Source of the DNA: Stigmatella aurantiaca
Lineage (GTDB): Bacteria > Myxococcota > Myxococcia > Myxococcales > Myxococcaceae
Assembly (NCBI RefSeq): GCF_900109545.1
Contig: NZ_FOAP01000030.1
Location: 1-64,000, forward strand
Length of the DNA stretch: 64,000 nucleotides
Reading direction: 5' to 3'
In this document: positions 50,804 to 59,908 of the stretch, one piece after another
How the letters are laid out: every line of letters starts with the position of its first letter
Numbering within the stretch: the stretch's first letter is position 1
Position numbers and translations under genes: made by a program
Notes under the pieces: model-generated
Databases searched by the model: none
Told to the model about the DNA's origin: nothing
The model's input: the letters and a program-made list of their open reading frames with translations, nothing else

Positions 50804-53501
50804 AGTGGGCGTCCGCCCACGTCTTGCCCGCCCCCACCTCCACCTTGAGGGGCACCTTGAGGGTGGCCACCGAGGACATGCACTGGCGCGCCAGCTCCTT
50901 CACCCGGTCCACCTCGGCCTCCGGGGCCTCGAAGAGCAGTTCGTCGTGCACCTGGAGCAGCATCACCGTGGACAGCCGCTCCTTCGCGAGCGCCGTGTCC
51001 ACCGCCAGCATGGCCTTCTTGATGAGGTCCGCCGCGGTGCCCTGGATGGGCATGTTGATGGCGGCCCGCTCGGCGGCCTGGGCCACGGCCCGGTTCTTCG
51101 AGTTCAGGTCCGCCATCAGCCGCCGGCGGCCGAACATCGTCTCCACGTAGCCCGTCTTGCGTGCCCGCTCGACCGTCTCCTCCAGGTAGCGGCGGATGCC
51201 AGCGTAGCGGGTGAAGTAGCGCTCGATGATGTCCCGCGCCTCCTCCACGGAGATGCTCAGGCGGGTGGACAAGCCGTGCGGTGACAGGCCGTAGGCGATG
51301 CCGAAGTTGACCGTCTTGGCCACCCGGCGCTGGTCCCGGTCCACCTGGTCCGGCGGCACGCCGAAGATCTCCGCCGCCGTGCGGCTGTGGATGTCCTCGT
51401 CATGCTGGAAGGCCTCCAGGAGGACGGGATCCTCGGCGATGTGCGCCAGCAGCCGCAGCTCCACCTGGCTGTAGTCCGCGGAGACGAGCTGGTGGCCGGG
51501 CTCGGCCACGAAGGCGCGGCGGATCTCCCGTCCCAGCTCCGTGCGCACGGGGATGTTCTGGAGGTTCGGATCCGACGAGGACAGGCGCCCGGTGGCGGTG
51601 GCCGCCTGGTGGTAGGTGGTGTGAATGCGCCCATCCGGGGCCACCAGCCCCGGCAGCGTGTCCAGGTAGGTGCTCTTGAGCTTGGACAGGGAGCGGTACT
51701 CGAGGATGGCGCCCGGCAGGGGGTGCTGCTCGGCGAGCTTCTCCAGCACCTCCTGGTCCGTGGAGGGGCCCGTCTTGCCCTTCTTGAGGATGGGCAGCTT
51801 GAGCTTGTCGTAGAGCACCTGCGCGAGCTGGGGGTTGGAGCCCACGTTGAACTCCTGCCCCGCGAGCCCGTGGATGTTCTTGAGCTTCGTCTCGCACTCG
51901 GCATCCACCTGGGTGGACAGGGTCTTGAACACGGCCGTGTCCAGCTTCACCCCGCGCTGCTCCATGCGCGCCAGGATGGGCAGCAGCGGCAGCTCCAGAT
52001 CCCTCGCCAGCGCCGCCAGCCCGATGGCCTCCAGCTCCTCCCAGAGCCGGGGGGCCAGCCGCCGGGCCGCGTCCGCGCGGGCGCCATAGGCCGCGGCCAC
52101 CTCCTCCGCGCCGTGCTCCGCCAGGGGCCTGCCCTTCTTCCCCTCGGCCGAGGGCGGCAGCGCGGGCAGCTCCAGGCCCAGCCGCTCGCGGCTCAAGTCC
52201 CCCAAGGCGTGCTCGCGGCGCGAGGGGTTGAGCAGGTAGCTCAAGAGCTCCACGTCGTCATGGGCCCCCTGGAGCGTCAGCTTCAGGCTGCCGAGGAGCA
52301 GCGAGAGCACCTTGAGATCATGCCCGCCCTTCTTCACCGAGGGGTCGGCGAGCAGTCCGCCCATGACGTGGACGAAGCGCGCCTCCGGCACCTGCGCCGA
52401 GCCGAGCACGTCATGGCGAAGGGGCACATAGCCGGTGCGCCCATCCGCCAGGGCCAACCCCAGCCCCACCAGGGGTGCGGAGACGGGCGGCCCCGCGTAG
52501 GCGGGCACGAGGAAGAGGCTGCCTGCCTCGCGGGCCGCGTCCGCCCAGGTCTTCAGCTCCGCCTCGGTGGTGACCACCTGCACGGGGGCCATGGGGGCCG
52601 CAGGCTCGGTGGGCTTCGGCGTGGAGGAGTCCGCGGGCAGGTCATTCACGAGCCGGAAGAACTCCAGCTCCGTGAAGAGCTGCCGGGCGCGCGCATTGTC
52701 GATGGGGCGGCGGGCCAGCTCGGGGATGGTGACCTTCAGGTCCAGGTTCGTGTTGAACGTCACCAGCTGCCGGGCGCGGAGCAGGCTCTCGCGGTGGGAG
52801 GCGATCGCCTCGCGGATCTTCGGCTTCTTCACCTCGTCCAGCCGGGCGAGCATCGTGTCCACATCGCCGAACTGCTGGAGCAGGGCCGCCGCCGTCTTGT
52901 CGCCGATGCCGGGGACCTTGGGCACGTTGTCCACCGCGTCGCCAATGAGCGACAGGTAGTCGCGCATCTGCCGGGGCTCGATGCCCAGCCGCTCCTTCAC
53001 CTCGGCGGGCCCGGTGTGGACGTCCTTCATCGGATCGAAGAGGCGCACGTCCTCGTCGACGATCTGGATGAAGTCCTTGTCCCCCGTCACCACCTGGACG
53101 CAGAAGCCCTCGGCCTTGGCGCGCGCGGCCAGCGTGCCGATGACGTCGTCCGCCTCCCAGCCCGGCACCTCGAGGATGGGCAGGTTGAGCGCCTCCGCCA
53201 CCTTGCGGATGAGCGCGAACTGGGGAACCAGGTCCTCGGGAGGCCCTTCGCGGTGGGCCTTGTAGTTGGGATCGATCTTCTGCCGCTCGGCGCGGCTGTC
53301 CTTGTCGAAGGCGAGCGCGAGGTGGGTGGGCTCCAGGTCCTTCAGCGCCTTGAGCACCATGCGCGTGAAGCCCAGCACGGCGTTGGTGGGCACCCCCTTG
53401 CTCGTGGAGAGCGGGGGCACCGCGTGGTAGGCGCGGAAGATGAAGCTGGAGGCGTCGATCAGCGTCAGGACGGGGGCGGAGCGCGTAGGGCTCGAAACCA
53501 T
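50802..53501 (-). CDS. polA: DNA polymerase I
   Basis: 899 aa. The 5'-3' exonuclease domain (about 1-310) has FDKDSRAERQKIDPNYKAHR and GIGDKTAAALLQQFG. A degenerate 3'-5' exonuclease domain lies at about 320-510. The polymerase domain has motif A SADYSQVELRLLAHIAEDP, the O-helix KTVNFGIAYGLSP and motif C LQVHDELLFEAP. The proofreading residues appear lost: the DxE start reads LFLVPAY, NLKYD reads DLKVL, and the last Asp is Ala. It should still remove RNA primers and fill gaps. The terminator overlaps its stop codon. Confidence 0.95.
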   Translation of the reverse strand: MVSSPTRSAPVLTLIDASSFIFRAYHAVPPLSTSKGVPTNAVLGFTRMVLKALKDLEPTHLALAFDKDSRAERQKIDPNYKAHREGPPEDLVPQFALIRKVAEALNLPILEVPGWEADDVIGTLAARAKAEGFCVQVVTGDKDFIQIVDEDVRLFDPMKDVHTGPAEVKERLGIEPRQMRDYLSLIGDAVDNVPKVPGIGDKTAAALLQQFGDVDTMLARLDEVKKPKIREAIASHRESLLRARQLVTFNTNLDLKVTIPELARRPIDNARARQLFTELEFFRLVNDLPADSSTPKPTEPAAPMAPVQVVTTEAELKTWADAAREAGSLFLVPAYAGPPVSAPLVGLGLALADGRTGYVPLRHDVLGSAQVPEARFVHVMGGLLADPSVKKGGHDLKVLSLLLGSLKLTLQGAHDDVELLSYLLNPSRREHALGDLSRERLGLELPALPPSAEGKKGRPLAEHGAEEVAAAYGARADAARRLAPRLWEELEAIGLAALARDLELPLLPILARMEQRGVKLDTAVFKTLSTQVDAECETKLKNIHGLAGQEFNVGSNPQLAQVLYDKLKLPILKKGKTGPSTDQEVLEKLAEQHPLPGAILEYRSLSKLKSTYLDTLPGLVAPDGRIHTTYHQAATATGRLSSSDPNLQNIPVRTELGREIRRAFVAEPGHQLVSADYSQVELRLLAHIAEDPVLLEAFQHDEDIHSRTAAEIFGVPPDQVDRDQRRVAKTVNFGIAYGLSPHGLSTRLSISVEEARDIIERYFTRYAGIRRYLEETVERARKTGYVETMFGRRRLMADLNSKNRAVAQAAERAAINMPIQGTAADLIKKAMLAVDTALAKERLSTVMLLQVHDELLFEAPEAEVDRVKELARQCMSSVATLKVPLKVEVGAGKTWADAH

Positions 53502-53586
53502 GCCCCGGCCTTAGCGCGGCTCTCCGGCGCTGTCCACGCGGCACATGGCCCGCGGTCCAACGCCCGTCACTCCCCTGCCCCGGAGC

Positions 53587-54231
53587 TCACTTCTTCGGCG
53601 CCTCGTCTCCCCAGAGTGCCTTCAGGTGAGCATCGCGGCCACAACCAACGCGGTAGGACTGGTAGCGCCCGGGATTTTTCCGTGCGTAGTCCTGGTGGTA
53701 CTCCTCGGCCGGATAGAAGGCGGAGGCCGGGGCGATCTGGGTCACGATCGGCTGCTGGAAGCGCCCCGACGCCTCGATCCGCCGCTTGGACGCCTCGGCG
53801 AGCCGCTGCTGCTCCGCGTCCAGGAAGAAGATGGCGGTGCGGTACTCGGTGCCCCGGTCACAGAACTGGGCGTTGGCCGTAAACGGGTCCACGTTGTGCC
53901 AGAAGACCTCCAACAACTGCGCGTAGCTCACCTGGGCCGGGTCGTAGACCACCTGCACGGACTCGGCATGGCCCGTGGTTCCGTCGGACACCAAGTCATA
54001 GGTGGGGTTCGCCACCGTTCCCCCCGAGTAGCCCGAGGTGGCGGACACCACGCCCGGCGTCTTGTCGAAGGCCAGTTCCATGGACCAGAAGCACCCTCCG
54101 GCGAAGAGGGCGGTGGCCCGGGCAGGCGGCTTCACCGCATCCTGGGAGGCAGGCGCGGACGCCAGGGCCCCCGCGCCTCCCCAGGTGACGAACAGCGCAA
54201 GCAGCATGAGGCGTGTGGAGCGAGACGGCAT
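53587..54231 (-). CDS. msrA: Exported peptide methionine sulfoxide reductase MsrA
   Basis: 214 aa. A signal peptide (LMLLALFVTWGGAGALA) makes this a periplasmic form. The catalytic motif FAGGCFWSMELAF is at about 42-54, with VSATSGYSGG, NPTYDLVSDGTTGHAE and YPAEEYHQDY following. The C-terminal GCGRDAH holds a possible resolving Cys. It reduces methionine-S-sulfoxide in oxidised envelope proteins. It is divergent from the RsbQ-like hydrolase. No MsrB gene is adjacent. Confidence 0.92.
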   Translation of the reverse strand: MPSRSTRLMLLALFVTWGGAGALASAPASQDAVKPPARATALFAGGCFWSMELAFDKTPGVVSATSGYSGGTVANPTYDLVSDGTTGHAESVQVVYDPAQVSYAQLLEVFWHNVDPFTANAQFCDRGTEYRTAIFFLDAEQQRLAEASKRRIEASGRFQQPIVTQIAPASAFYPAEEYHQDYARKNPGRYQSYRVGCGRDAHLKALWGDEAPKK

Positions 54232-54385
54232 GACGGTTCTCCCTTTCCCCTCTCCTTACGCAGGGGCCCTCTGCCGCGTTACATACCGGGGGGACTGTCG
54301 CCCACGTGACAGGCATTCAAGCGACGCGCTGGCCCCTGAAACTCCTGCTCCGTCATTCTTTCGCCAGTCTTTCAGGGGGGAAAAC

Positions 54386-55198
54386 ATGAAGCCATCCATT
54401 CAGCAGCGCAATCACGTCCACGTACTGGGCCAGGGCCCGGAAACGCTCATCTTCTCGCACGGGTTCGGCGCCAATCAGCAGGCCTGGCGGCATCAGGTCG
54501 CGGCCTTCCAGGACCGGTATCGCATCGTCCTCTTCGACCACGTGGGCAGTGGCCAGTCCGACGTCCATGCCTACAACCCGCAGCGCCACAACAGCCTCCA
54601 CGGCTATGCGGAGGACGCGCTGGAGCTGTGCGAAGCGCTGAAGCTCTCCCGCTGCACCTGGGTGGGCCACTCCTTTGGCGGCATGGTGGGGGTGCTCGCG
54701 GCCACGAAGGCGCCTCACCGCTTCCAGCGGCTCATCCTGGTGGGCGCCTCCCCCCGTTACCTCAACGACCCGGCCGAGGACTACTTCGGTGGCTTCGAGC
54801 AGCCGCAGCTGGACGCGCTCTACGCCGCCGTGTCATCCCAGTTTCCTGCCTGGGCAAGCGGCTTCGCCAGCGCCTCCATTCCCGGAAGGCCCGAGCTGAT
54901 CGCGGAGCTCCTCCGCTCGCTTCAGGCCATGCGCCCAGACCTCGCCCTGTCCATGCTGCGCACCATCTTCCAGTCGGATCACCGCGCGGATCTACCCCGG
55001 CTGAAGGTGCCTACCCTCGCCGTGCAGACCGCGGAAGATTTCGCCGTGCCGCCAGCCGTGACCCGGTACGTGGCCCACCACATTCCCTATGCGGAACCGG
55101 CCCCCCTGGAGGACGAGGTGGGGCACCATCCCCACCTGTCGGCCCCGGAGAAGCTGAACCGGATCATCGAGACCTATCTCCGGAGAGGCGCCTCTTGA
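54386..55198 (+). CDS. RsbQ/D14-like alpha/beta hydrolase
   Basis: 270 aa, cytoplasmic. The RsbQ/KAI2 branch is suggested by the start IQQRNHVHVLGQGPETLIFSHGFG and YNPQRHNSLHGYAEDALEL. Nucleophile Ser in VGHSFGGMV, Asp in AEDFAVPP, His in VGHHPHLSAP. RsbQ activates the stress phosphatase RsbP in Bacillus; plant relatives bind strigolactone or karrikin. An RsbP-like partner is not visible here. ATG 54386 has AGGGGGG upstream. Confidence 0.85.
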   Translation: MKPSIQQRNHVHVLGQGPETLIFSHGFGANQQAWRHQVAAFQDRYRIVLFDHVGSGQSDVHAYNPQRHNSLHGYAEDALELCEALKLSRCTWVGHSFGGMVGVLAATKAPHRFQRLILVGASPRYLNDPAEDYFGGFEQPQLDALYAAVSSQFPAWASGFASASIPGRPELIAELLRSLQAMRPDLALSMLRTIFQSDHRADLPRLKVPTLAVQTAEDFAVPPAVTRYVAHHIPYAEPAPLEDEVGHHPHLSAPEKLNRIIETYLRRGAS

Positions 55199-55217
55199 AC
55201 AGGCCATCTGCTCTGCA

Positions 55218-56390
55218 TCAAGGCGTGAGGACCACCTTGATGCAGCCGTCTTCCTTGTCGCGGAATTTCTTGTAGAGCGCGGGCGCGTCGGACAGCTTCG
55301 CCCGGTGGGTGACGAGCCGGGTGGGATCAATGGCCCCGGACTGGATCTTCTCCAGCAGCGGACGGGTGTAGCGCTGCACGTGCGTCTGCCCCGTCTTCAT
55401 GGTCAGGCCCTTGTTGACGAAGGAGCCAAAGGGAATCTTGTCCAGGAAGCCGATGTAGACGCCCGGGATGGAGACCGTTCCACCCTTGCGGCAGCAGTGG
55501 ATGGCCTGGCGCAGCGCGTGCGGCCGGTCCGTCGCGAGCTTCACCGCCGCCTTGGCCTTGTCGATGACCGCATCGAAGCTCCCGGTGCCATGGGCCTCGG
55601 CGCCCACCGAGTCGATGCAGCGGTCCGGGCCCCGGCCCTTCGTCATCTCGTTCAGCGTGTCGAAGACATCCTGCTTCGTGAAGTCGATGACCTCCGCCTT
55701 GCCCCAGGTACGCGCCAGTTCGAGCCGCTCGGGCACATGGTCGATGGCGATGACGCGGCCCGCCCCGAACATCCAGGCGCTCTGGATGGCGAACTGGCCC
55801 ACGGGCCCGCAGCCCCACACCGCCACGGTGTCCCCCTTCTCCATCTCGCAGTTCTCCGCCGCCATGTAGCCGGTGGGGAAGATGTCCGTGAGGAAGAGCA
55901 CCTGCTCGTCGGTGAGGCTCTCCGGAATCTTCAGCGGCCCCACGTCCGCGTAGGGCACGCGCACGTACTCCGCCTGGCCTCCGGGGAAGCCGCCCAGCAT
56001 GTGCGAGTACCCGAAGAGGCCCGAGGGCGAATAGCCCATCACCTTGGCGGCAATCTCCGCGTTGCGGTTCGAGCGGTCACACAGCGAGAAGAGCGTCTTC
56101 TGGCAGAAGAAGCACTCGCCGCACGCGATGGCGAAGGGCACGATGACCCGGTCGCCCTTCTTGAGCTTGGTGACGCCCGAGCCGATCTCCACCACCTCGC
56201 CCATGAACTCATGGCCAAGCACGTCCCCGCTCTTCATGGTCGGCATGTAGCCGTCCAGCAGGTGCAGGTCCGAGCCACAGATGGCGGTACGGGTCACCCG
56301 GATGATCGCGTCACGCGGATCTTCAATGGACGGATCCGGGGCGGTTTCATAGCGAACGTCACCGTGACCGTGCCAGCAGATGGCCTTCAT
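55218..56390 (-). CDS. Zinc-dependent alcohol dehydrogenase, formaldehyde dehydrogenase-like
   Basis: 390 aa medium-chain dehydrogenase. Catalytic zinc ligands in [13 protein letters not shown] and GHEFMGEV, a structural zinc Cys cluster [15 protein letters not shown], and the NAD-binding GCGPVGQFA. The [10 protein letters not shown] and long inserts match the glutathione-independent formaldehyde dehydrogenase-like branch. Likely oxidises a small alcohol or aldehyde with NAD. ATG 56390 ([12 protein letters not shown]) is the family start; AAGGAG lies about ten bases upstream. Confidence 0.9.
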   Translation of the reverse strand: MKAICWHGHGDVRYETAPDPSIEDPRDAIIRVTRTAICGSDLHLLDGYMPTMKSGDVLGHEFMGEVVEIGSGVTKLKKGDRVIVPFAIACGECFFCQKTLFSLCDRSNRNAEIAAKVMGYSPSGLFGYSHMLGGFPGGQAEYVRVPYADVGPLKIPESLTDEQVLFLTDIFPTGYMAAENCEMEKGDTVAVWGCGPVGQFAIQSAWMFGAGRVIAIDHVPERLELARTWGKAEVIDFTKQDVFDTLNEMTKGRGPDRCIDSVGAEAHGTGSFDAVIDKAKAAVKLATDRPHALRQAIHCCRKGGTVSIPGVYIGFLDKIPFGSFVNKGLTMKTGQTHVQRYTRPLLEKIQSGAIDPTRLVTHRAKLSDAPALYKKFRDKEDGCIKVVLTP

Positions 56391-56613
56391 CGTGAGGGCT
56401 GCTCCTTGTGGGCATCGAAAGTTTCGTGGAATCTGGCGATGGCACCCGGGGACCACCACGGTGGGTGAACGCGGAGTGCTCGCCTGACTGCCACCCGAGG
56501 GAGTGAAGCGGACCCGTGCCCTCTCGCGAGCGTCTGGCCTTGAACGCTTCCCGCACAAGATCCAGGGCGGGCCCGTGTCCAAGGCGAGACCGGGGACCTA
56601 CTCATGCCCTCGC

Positions 56614-58932
56614 ATGAGTTCTCGGCCTTTCTTGCGTTGTGGGTTTTGGCTGGCGGTCGCGCTGGCCCTGCTGGTGAGTCCCTCCGTCCAGGCGTTCTGC
56701 CCGACCAATGGGGTGCGGTGTGGCCTCGGCGGGGCCGGGGTGACGCATCAAGACCTGACCGAGGAGACCCTGGAGGATCTCGCCCAGGAGCTCTTCGCCC
56801 TGTCCCACCCCACCCTGGCGATGAAACAGGCCTCCCAGGAGGTCTCCAAGGCCAACGCCGAGGTCGATGACGACCAGACGAATGGCTTCAAGCACTTCGA
56901 TGGGGAGAGCTTCACGGCGGGCAAACAGCGGCTCGTCACCCTCTTTGAGGGCGTCCGGGAGTCCCTGAGGGCCGAGGATGCCACGGCCGCCCGGCGCCAG
57001 CTCGGACAGGCCCTGCACACCCTGCAGGACTTCTACTCGCACTCGAACTGGATCGAGTCGGGACGCTCCGGGGCCCTTCCCAGCCTGTGGCGTTCCGGAG
57101 AGGCCCTGCCTCCTCCTGCCGCGGCGGACGCGCCCACGTGCAAGGCCTGCGAGTGGGTCCTCCTCTCGGACGGGAGCCTCCTCGTCGATTGTGGGGACAA
57201 CCTGCTGACCCCGCTGCTGACCACGGGCTTCTATGGCGGGGAGAACGAGGTCCCCGCGGTTCCCACCAAGTGCCGCCATGGCGGCCCCTTCGACACGGGG
57301 CCTGGTCCTTTCGGGGGCATCAACAAGGACAGCGCGCTGCAGCTCCTGTCCCCTCATTTCGGCCTGCACGGCGCCGCGGCGGCCTCCGCCCTGGAGGCGA
57401 GCAAGCAATTCATCCGTGACCTCGTGGCCCCGCTCACCGAACACCAGCGCAGGCTCCTGTTCGGCGTGGGGCCGGCGCTGGCCCTGGTCCTCGATACCTC
57501 GGGTGGCTGGGAAGGAGGCCTGCTCTCCCAGCTCGTCCGGGAGGCTTCGCGGATCATCGACGCCCGGATGGGCACGGCGCAGGAGCCCTCGCGGTACATC
57601 CTGGTGCCCTTTCCAAGCACCTCCACGGGTGCCCTGGGCGCGATGGGAGATGCGCGCGAGTTCAAACGCGCGCTCACGTCCCTGAAGACGGGCGGCGGAG
57701 GCGCCTGCTCGGGCCCGTCCATGACGGCGGTGCTCCAGGCGCTCGGGACCGCCGGTCAAGGCGTGGACCTCTTCGTCTTCACCCGCTCCAGCGCCGGGGA
57801 CGAGGCCCTGGCCTCCGCCGTCAGCGGGCTGGCCCGGAAACGGGACGCACGGATTCATGTGTTCCAGGCCGGCGCGTGTGGGGGCGACGCGGTCTACCGG
57901 CGCCTCGCTTCGGAGACCGGAGGGCAGTTCTTCCAGCTCCAGGCCCTGGATGCGCTGGGCCTCTTCCACTTCGTGGATGCCACCGTTCGCGCCAACGCGG
58001 TGGAGCTCCTGTCGGTGGTGGAGCCCCAGGGCGGCAGCAGGACCTTCGCCGTGCCCGTGGACTCCTCCCTGTCCCAGGTGACGTTCTCCGTGAGCGGGGG
58101 CACCTCCCTGCGCCTCACTCAGCCCAATGGGCTGCCCCTGCTGGGGGTGGAGCCCGGAGTCCGGAAGATCCCCCTCTCGACGGGGATGCTGGTGACGGTG
58201 GTGAACCCGCAGCCCGGCACCTGGACGGCCTCGATGACGCCCTCGGGTGGGTTCTCCTTCCGGGTCTCGGGCGAGAGCGCCTTGCGGTTCGAGCGCTTCG
58301 AGCTCGTTGAACCCTTTGGCCGCCCGGGACACCAGGGCTATGCCCCGCTGGTGGGCTTGCCCCTGAGCGCGGGCGCGTTCGCCCAGGCGCGGCTCTCCGG
58401 AGAGCTGGCGTCCACACGGTTCGAGCTGCGCTCCCAGGCAGGCGGGCTCCTTCAGACGCTCGCGCTGGCCCCGGAGCCCGGAGGCGCTCCGCTGGAGTTC
58501 TTCGGGCCCGTGGACCTGCCCTCCTCCCCGTTTGCCATCTACGCCGTGGGGAGCACGCGTGGGGGAGAGCCCTATCAGCGGGCCCTGGTCACGGCGCGGG
58601 GGCCTCAGCCGGTGCGGGTCGTGGGCCCTGCCGCCCAGACGCTCACGCCGGGCACGGCGGCCTCCCTCGTCTTCCAGGTCCACAACTCCGGTGCGGTGAA
58701 CACCTTCCGCCCCGTGCTCCTGGCGGACCCACGCTTCCCCGCGCGGGTCACGCCCAGCTCGCTCGTCCTGGGGCCCGAGGAGACCGGCACCTTCACCGTG
58801 CGCTGGGAGACGCCCCGGAACACGGTGCCCGGAACGGCGACGGCCTTGACGCTGGCGGCCGAGAGCCTCGTGCCCGGCGGGCCTCATAACTTCGCGGTGG
58901 TGGAAGCCCTGGTGGCCTCCCCCCCGCGGTAA
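56614..58932 (+). CDS. Secreted Het-C-like protein with vWA domain (VWA7-like)
   Basis: 772 aa. Signal peptide LAVALALLVSPSVQAFC. The first part (about 40-270) resembles Het-C/VWA7, with THQDLTEETLEDLAQELF, HFDGESFTAGKQRL, ALHTLQDFYSHSNWIE and INKDSALQLLSPHFGLH. A vWA-like domain follows (about 290-470), where the metal site DxSxS reads DTSGG, so metal binding is doubtful. Ig-like beta domains fill 480-772. VWA7-type proteins are known from animals and a few bacteria, without clear function. ATG 56614 begins the signal peptide. Confidence 0.75.
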   Translation: MSSRPFLRCGFWLAVALALLVSPSVQAFCPTNGVRCGLGGAGVTHQDLTEETLEDLAQELFALSHPTLAMKQASQEVSKANAEVDDDQTNGFKHFDGESFTAGKQRLVTLFEGVRESLRAEDATAARRQLGQALHTLQDFYSHSNWIESGRSGALPSLWRSGEALPPPAAADAPTCKACEWVLLSDGSLLVDCGDNLLTPLLTTGFYGGENEVPAVPTKCRHGGPFDTGPGPFGGINKDSALQLLSPHFGLHGAAAASALEASKQFIRDLVAPLTEHQRRLLFGVGPALALVLDTSGGWEGGLLSQLVREASRIIDARMGTAQEPSRYILVPFPSTSTGALGAMGDAREFKRALTSLKTGGGGACSGPSMTAVLQALGTAGQGVDLFVFTRSSAGDEALASAVSGLARKRDARIHVFQAGACGGDAVYRRLASETGGQFFQLQALDALGLFHFVDATVRANAVELLSVVEPQGGSRTFAVPVDSSLSQVTFSVSGGTSLRLTQPNGLPLLGVEPGVRKIPLSTGMLVTVVNPQPGTWTASMTPSGGFSFRVSGESALRFERFELVEPFGRPGHQGYAPLVGLPLSAGAFAQARLSGELASTRFELRSQAGGLLQTLALAPEPGGAPLEFFGPVDLPSSPFAIYAVGSTRGGEPYQRALVTARGPQPVRVVGPAAQTLTPGTAASLVFQVHNSGAVNTFRPVLLADPRFPARVTPSSLVLGPEETGTFTVRWETPRNTVPGTATALTLAAESLVPGGPHNFAVVEALVASPPR

Positions 58933-58950
58933 CCGCCACCGGGGCGTGGC

Positions 58951-59853
58951 TCAGAGCTGACAGTACGCCGGCATCGAGGCAGGCAACCCTCCGGCGTACG
59001 GCGACGGCACCGTGCCATAGGGGTGCGCCTGGAGGAACTGCCAGACCGCCGCGCGCGCGGCCGTGGGGATGGTGTGCCCATTGCCGTGGTTGCAGATCAT
59101 CGAGAACTGCGACTTGGCCTTCAGATCGGCGGCGTAGTTCTGGCTCGCCGTCTGGAAGTTGATGACGACCTGGTCGGACGGGCCGCCATGGAAGATCATC
59201 GCGGCGAACTTGTTCAACGGGTCTTGCGTGGGGATGGTGGAGACCTTTCCGCCTGAGTAGGTCACCACGCTCGCGATGTACCCCGAGCGGCGGTAGCTCA
59301 TCTGCGTCGTGTTCAAGCCGCCCGCGCTCATGCCCATGCTGTGAATCCGGCGCACATCGACGCCCACCTTCTGAATGGCACAGGCCAGGACTTCGTCCGC
59401 CACCCGCAGGTCATCGTCACGGGACGTGGACGTGACGTAGAACCACGGGAACGTGCCCGAAGAAGGGTCACGCGTGGGCGCCGCGACAATCCCACCCTGC
59501 GCCTTGATGGCGGCGATCTGCTCCGCACCGATGCCCGTGCTGGCCTCCGTCGGCTGGCTGCCCGTGCCGTGCCAATAGAAGACGAGCGGACCATCCAGCG
59601 TCTTGGCCGCATCCGACATCCAGATGCGCACGCTGCGCGCCGGAAGGCCCGCGGGCCGGAACGTCAGCGTTCCCTCCTGAAACTCGGGACAGGTGCCCGT
59701 GGGCTTTGGGAGGAAGGCGGGCGAAGGCTGCGCCAGGCTGGCGCTTTCGCCCAAGAGCGTCTGCGGGCTGTCTTCCGCCCCCATCCGCTCAGTGCCCTCT
59801 TCACCACATGCACAAACCAGCATGGCCAGCGTGGCCAGCAGCCCTCTCTTCAT
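58951..59853 (-). CDS. Lipoprotein esterase (PHB depolymerase/feruloyl esterase-like)
   Basis: 300 aa. Lipobox LVCACGEE (Cys16). Alpha/beta hydrolase with oxyanion region VFYWHGTGS, nucleophile SMGMSAGG, and a late His in NHGNGHTIP. The fold and motif order recall the esterase_PHB family, which cuts polyesters or ferulate esters outside the cell. It follows the DNRLRE lipoprotein gene on the same strand. Confidence 0.82.
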   Translation of the reverse strand: MKRGLLATLAMLVCACGEEGTERMGAEDSPQTLLGESASLAQPSPAFLPKPTGTCPEFQEGTLTFRPAGLPARSVRIWMSDAAKTLDGPLVFYWHGTGSQPTEASTGIGAEQIAAIKAQGGIVAAPTRDPSSGTFPWFYVTSTSRDDDLRVADEVLACAIQKVGVDVRRIHSMGMSAGGLNTTQMSYRRSGYIASVVTYSGGKVSTIPTQDPLNKFAAMIFHGGPSDQVVINFQTASQNYAADLKAKSQFSMICNHGNGHTIPTAARAAVWQFLQAHPYGTVPSPYAGGLPASMPAYCQL

Positions 59854-59908
59854 GGCGACGACCCCCTTGTCGAGGCAACAGCTCCCAGAAAAACAGGTAA
59901 ATTATAAC

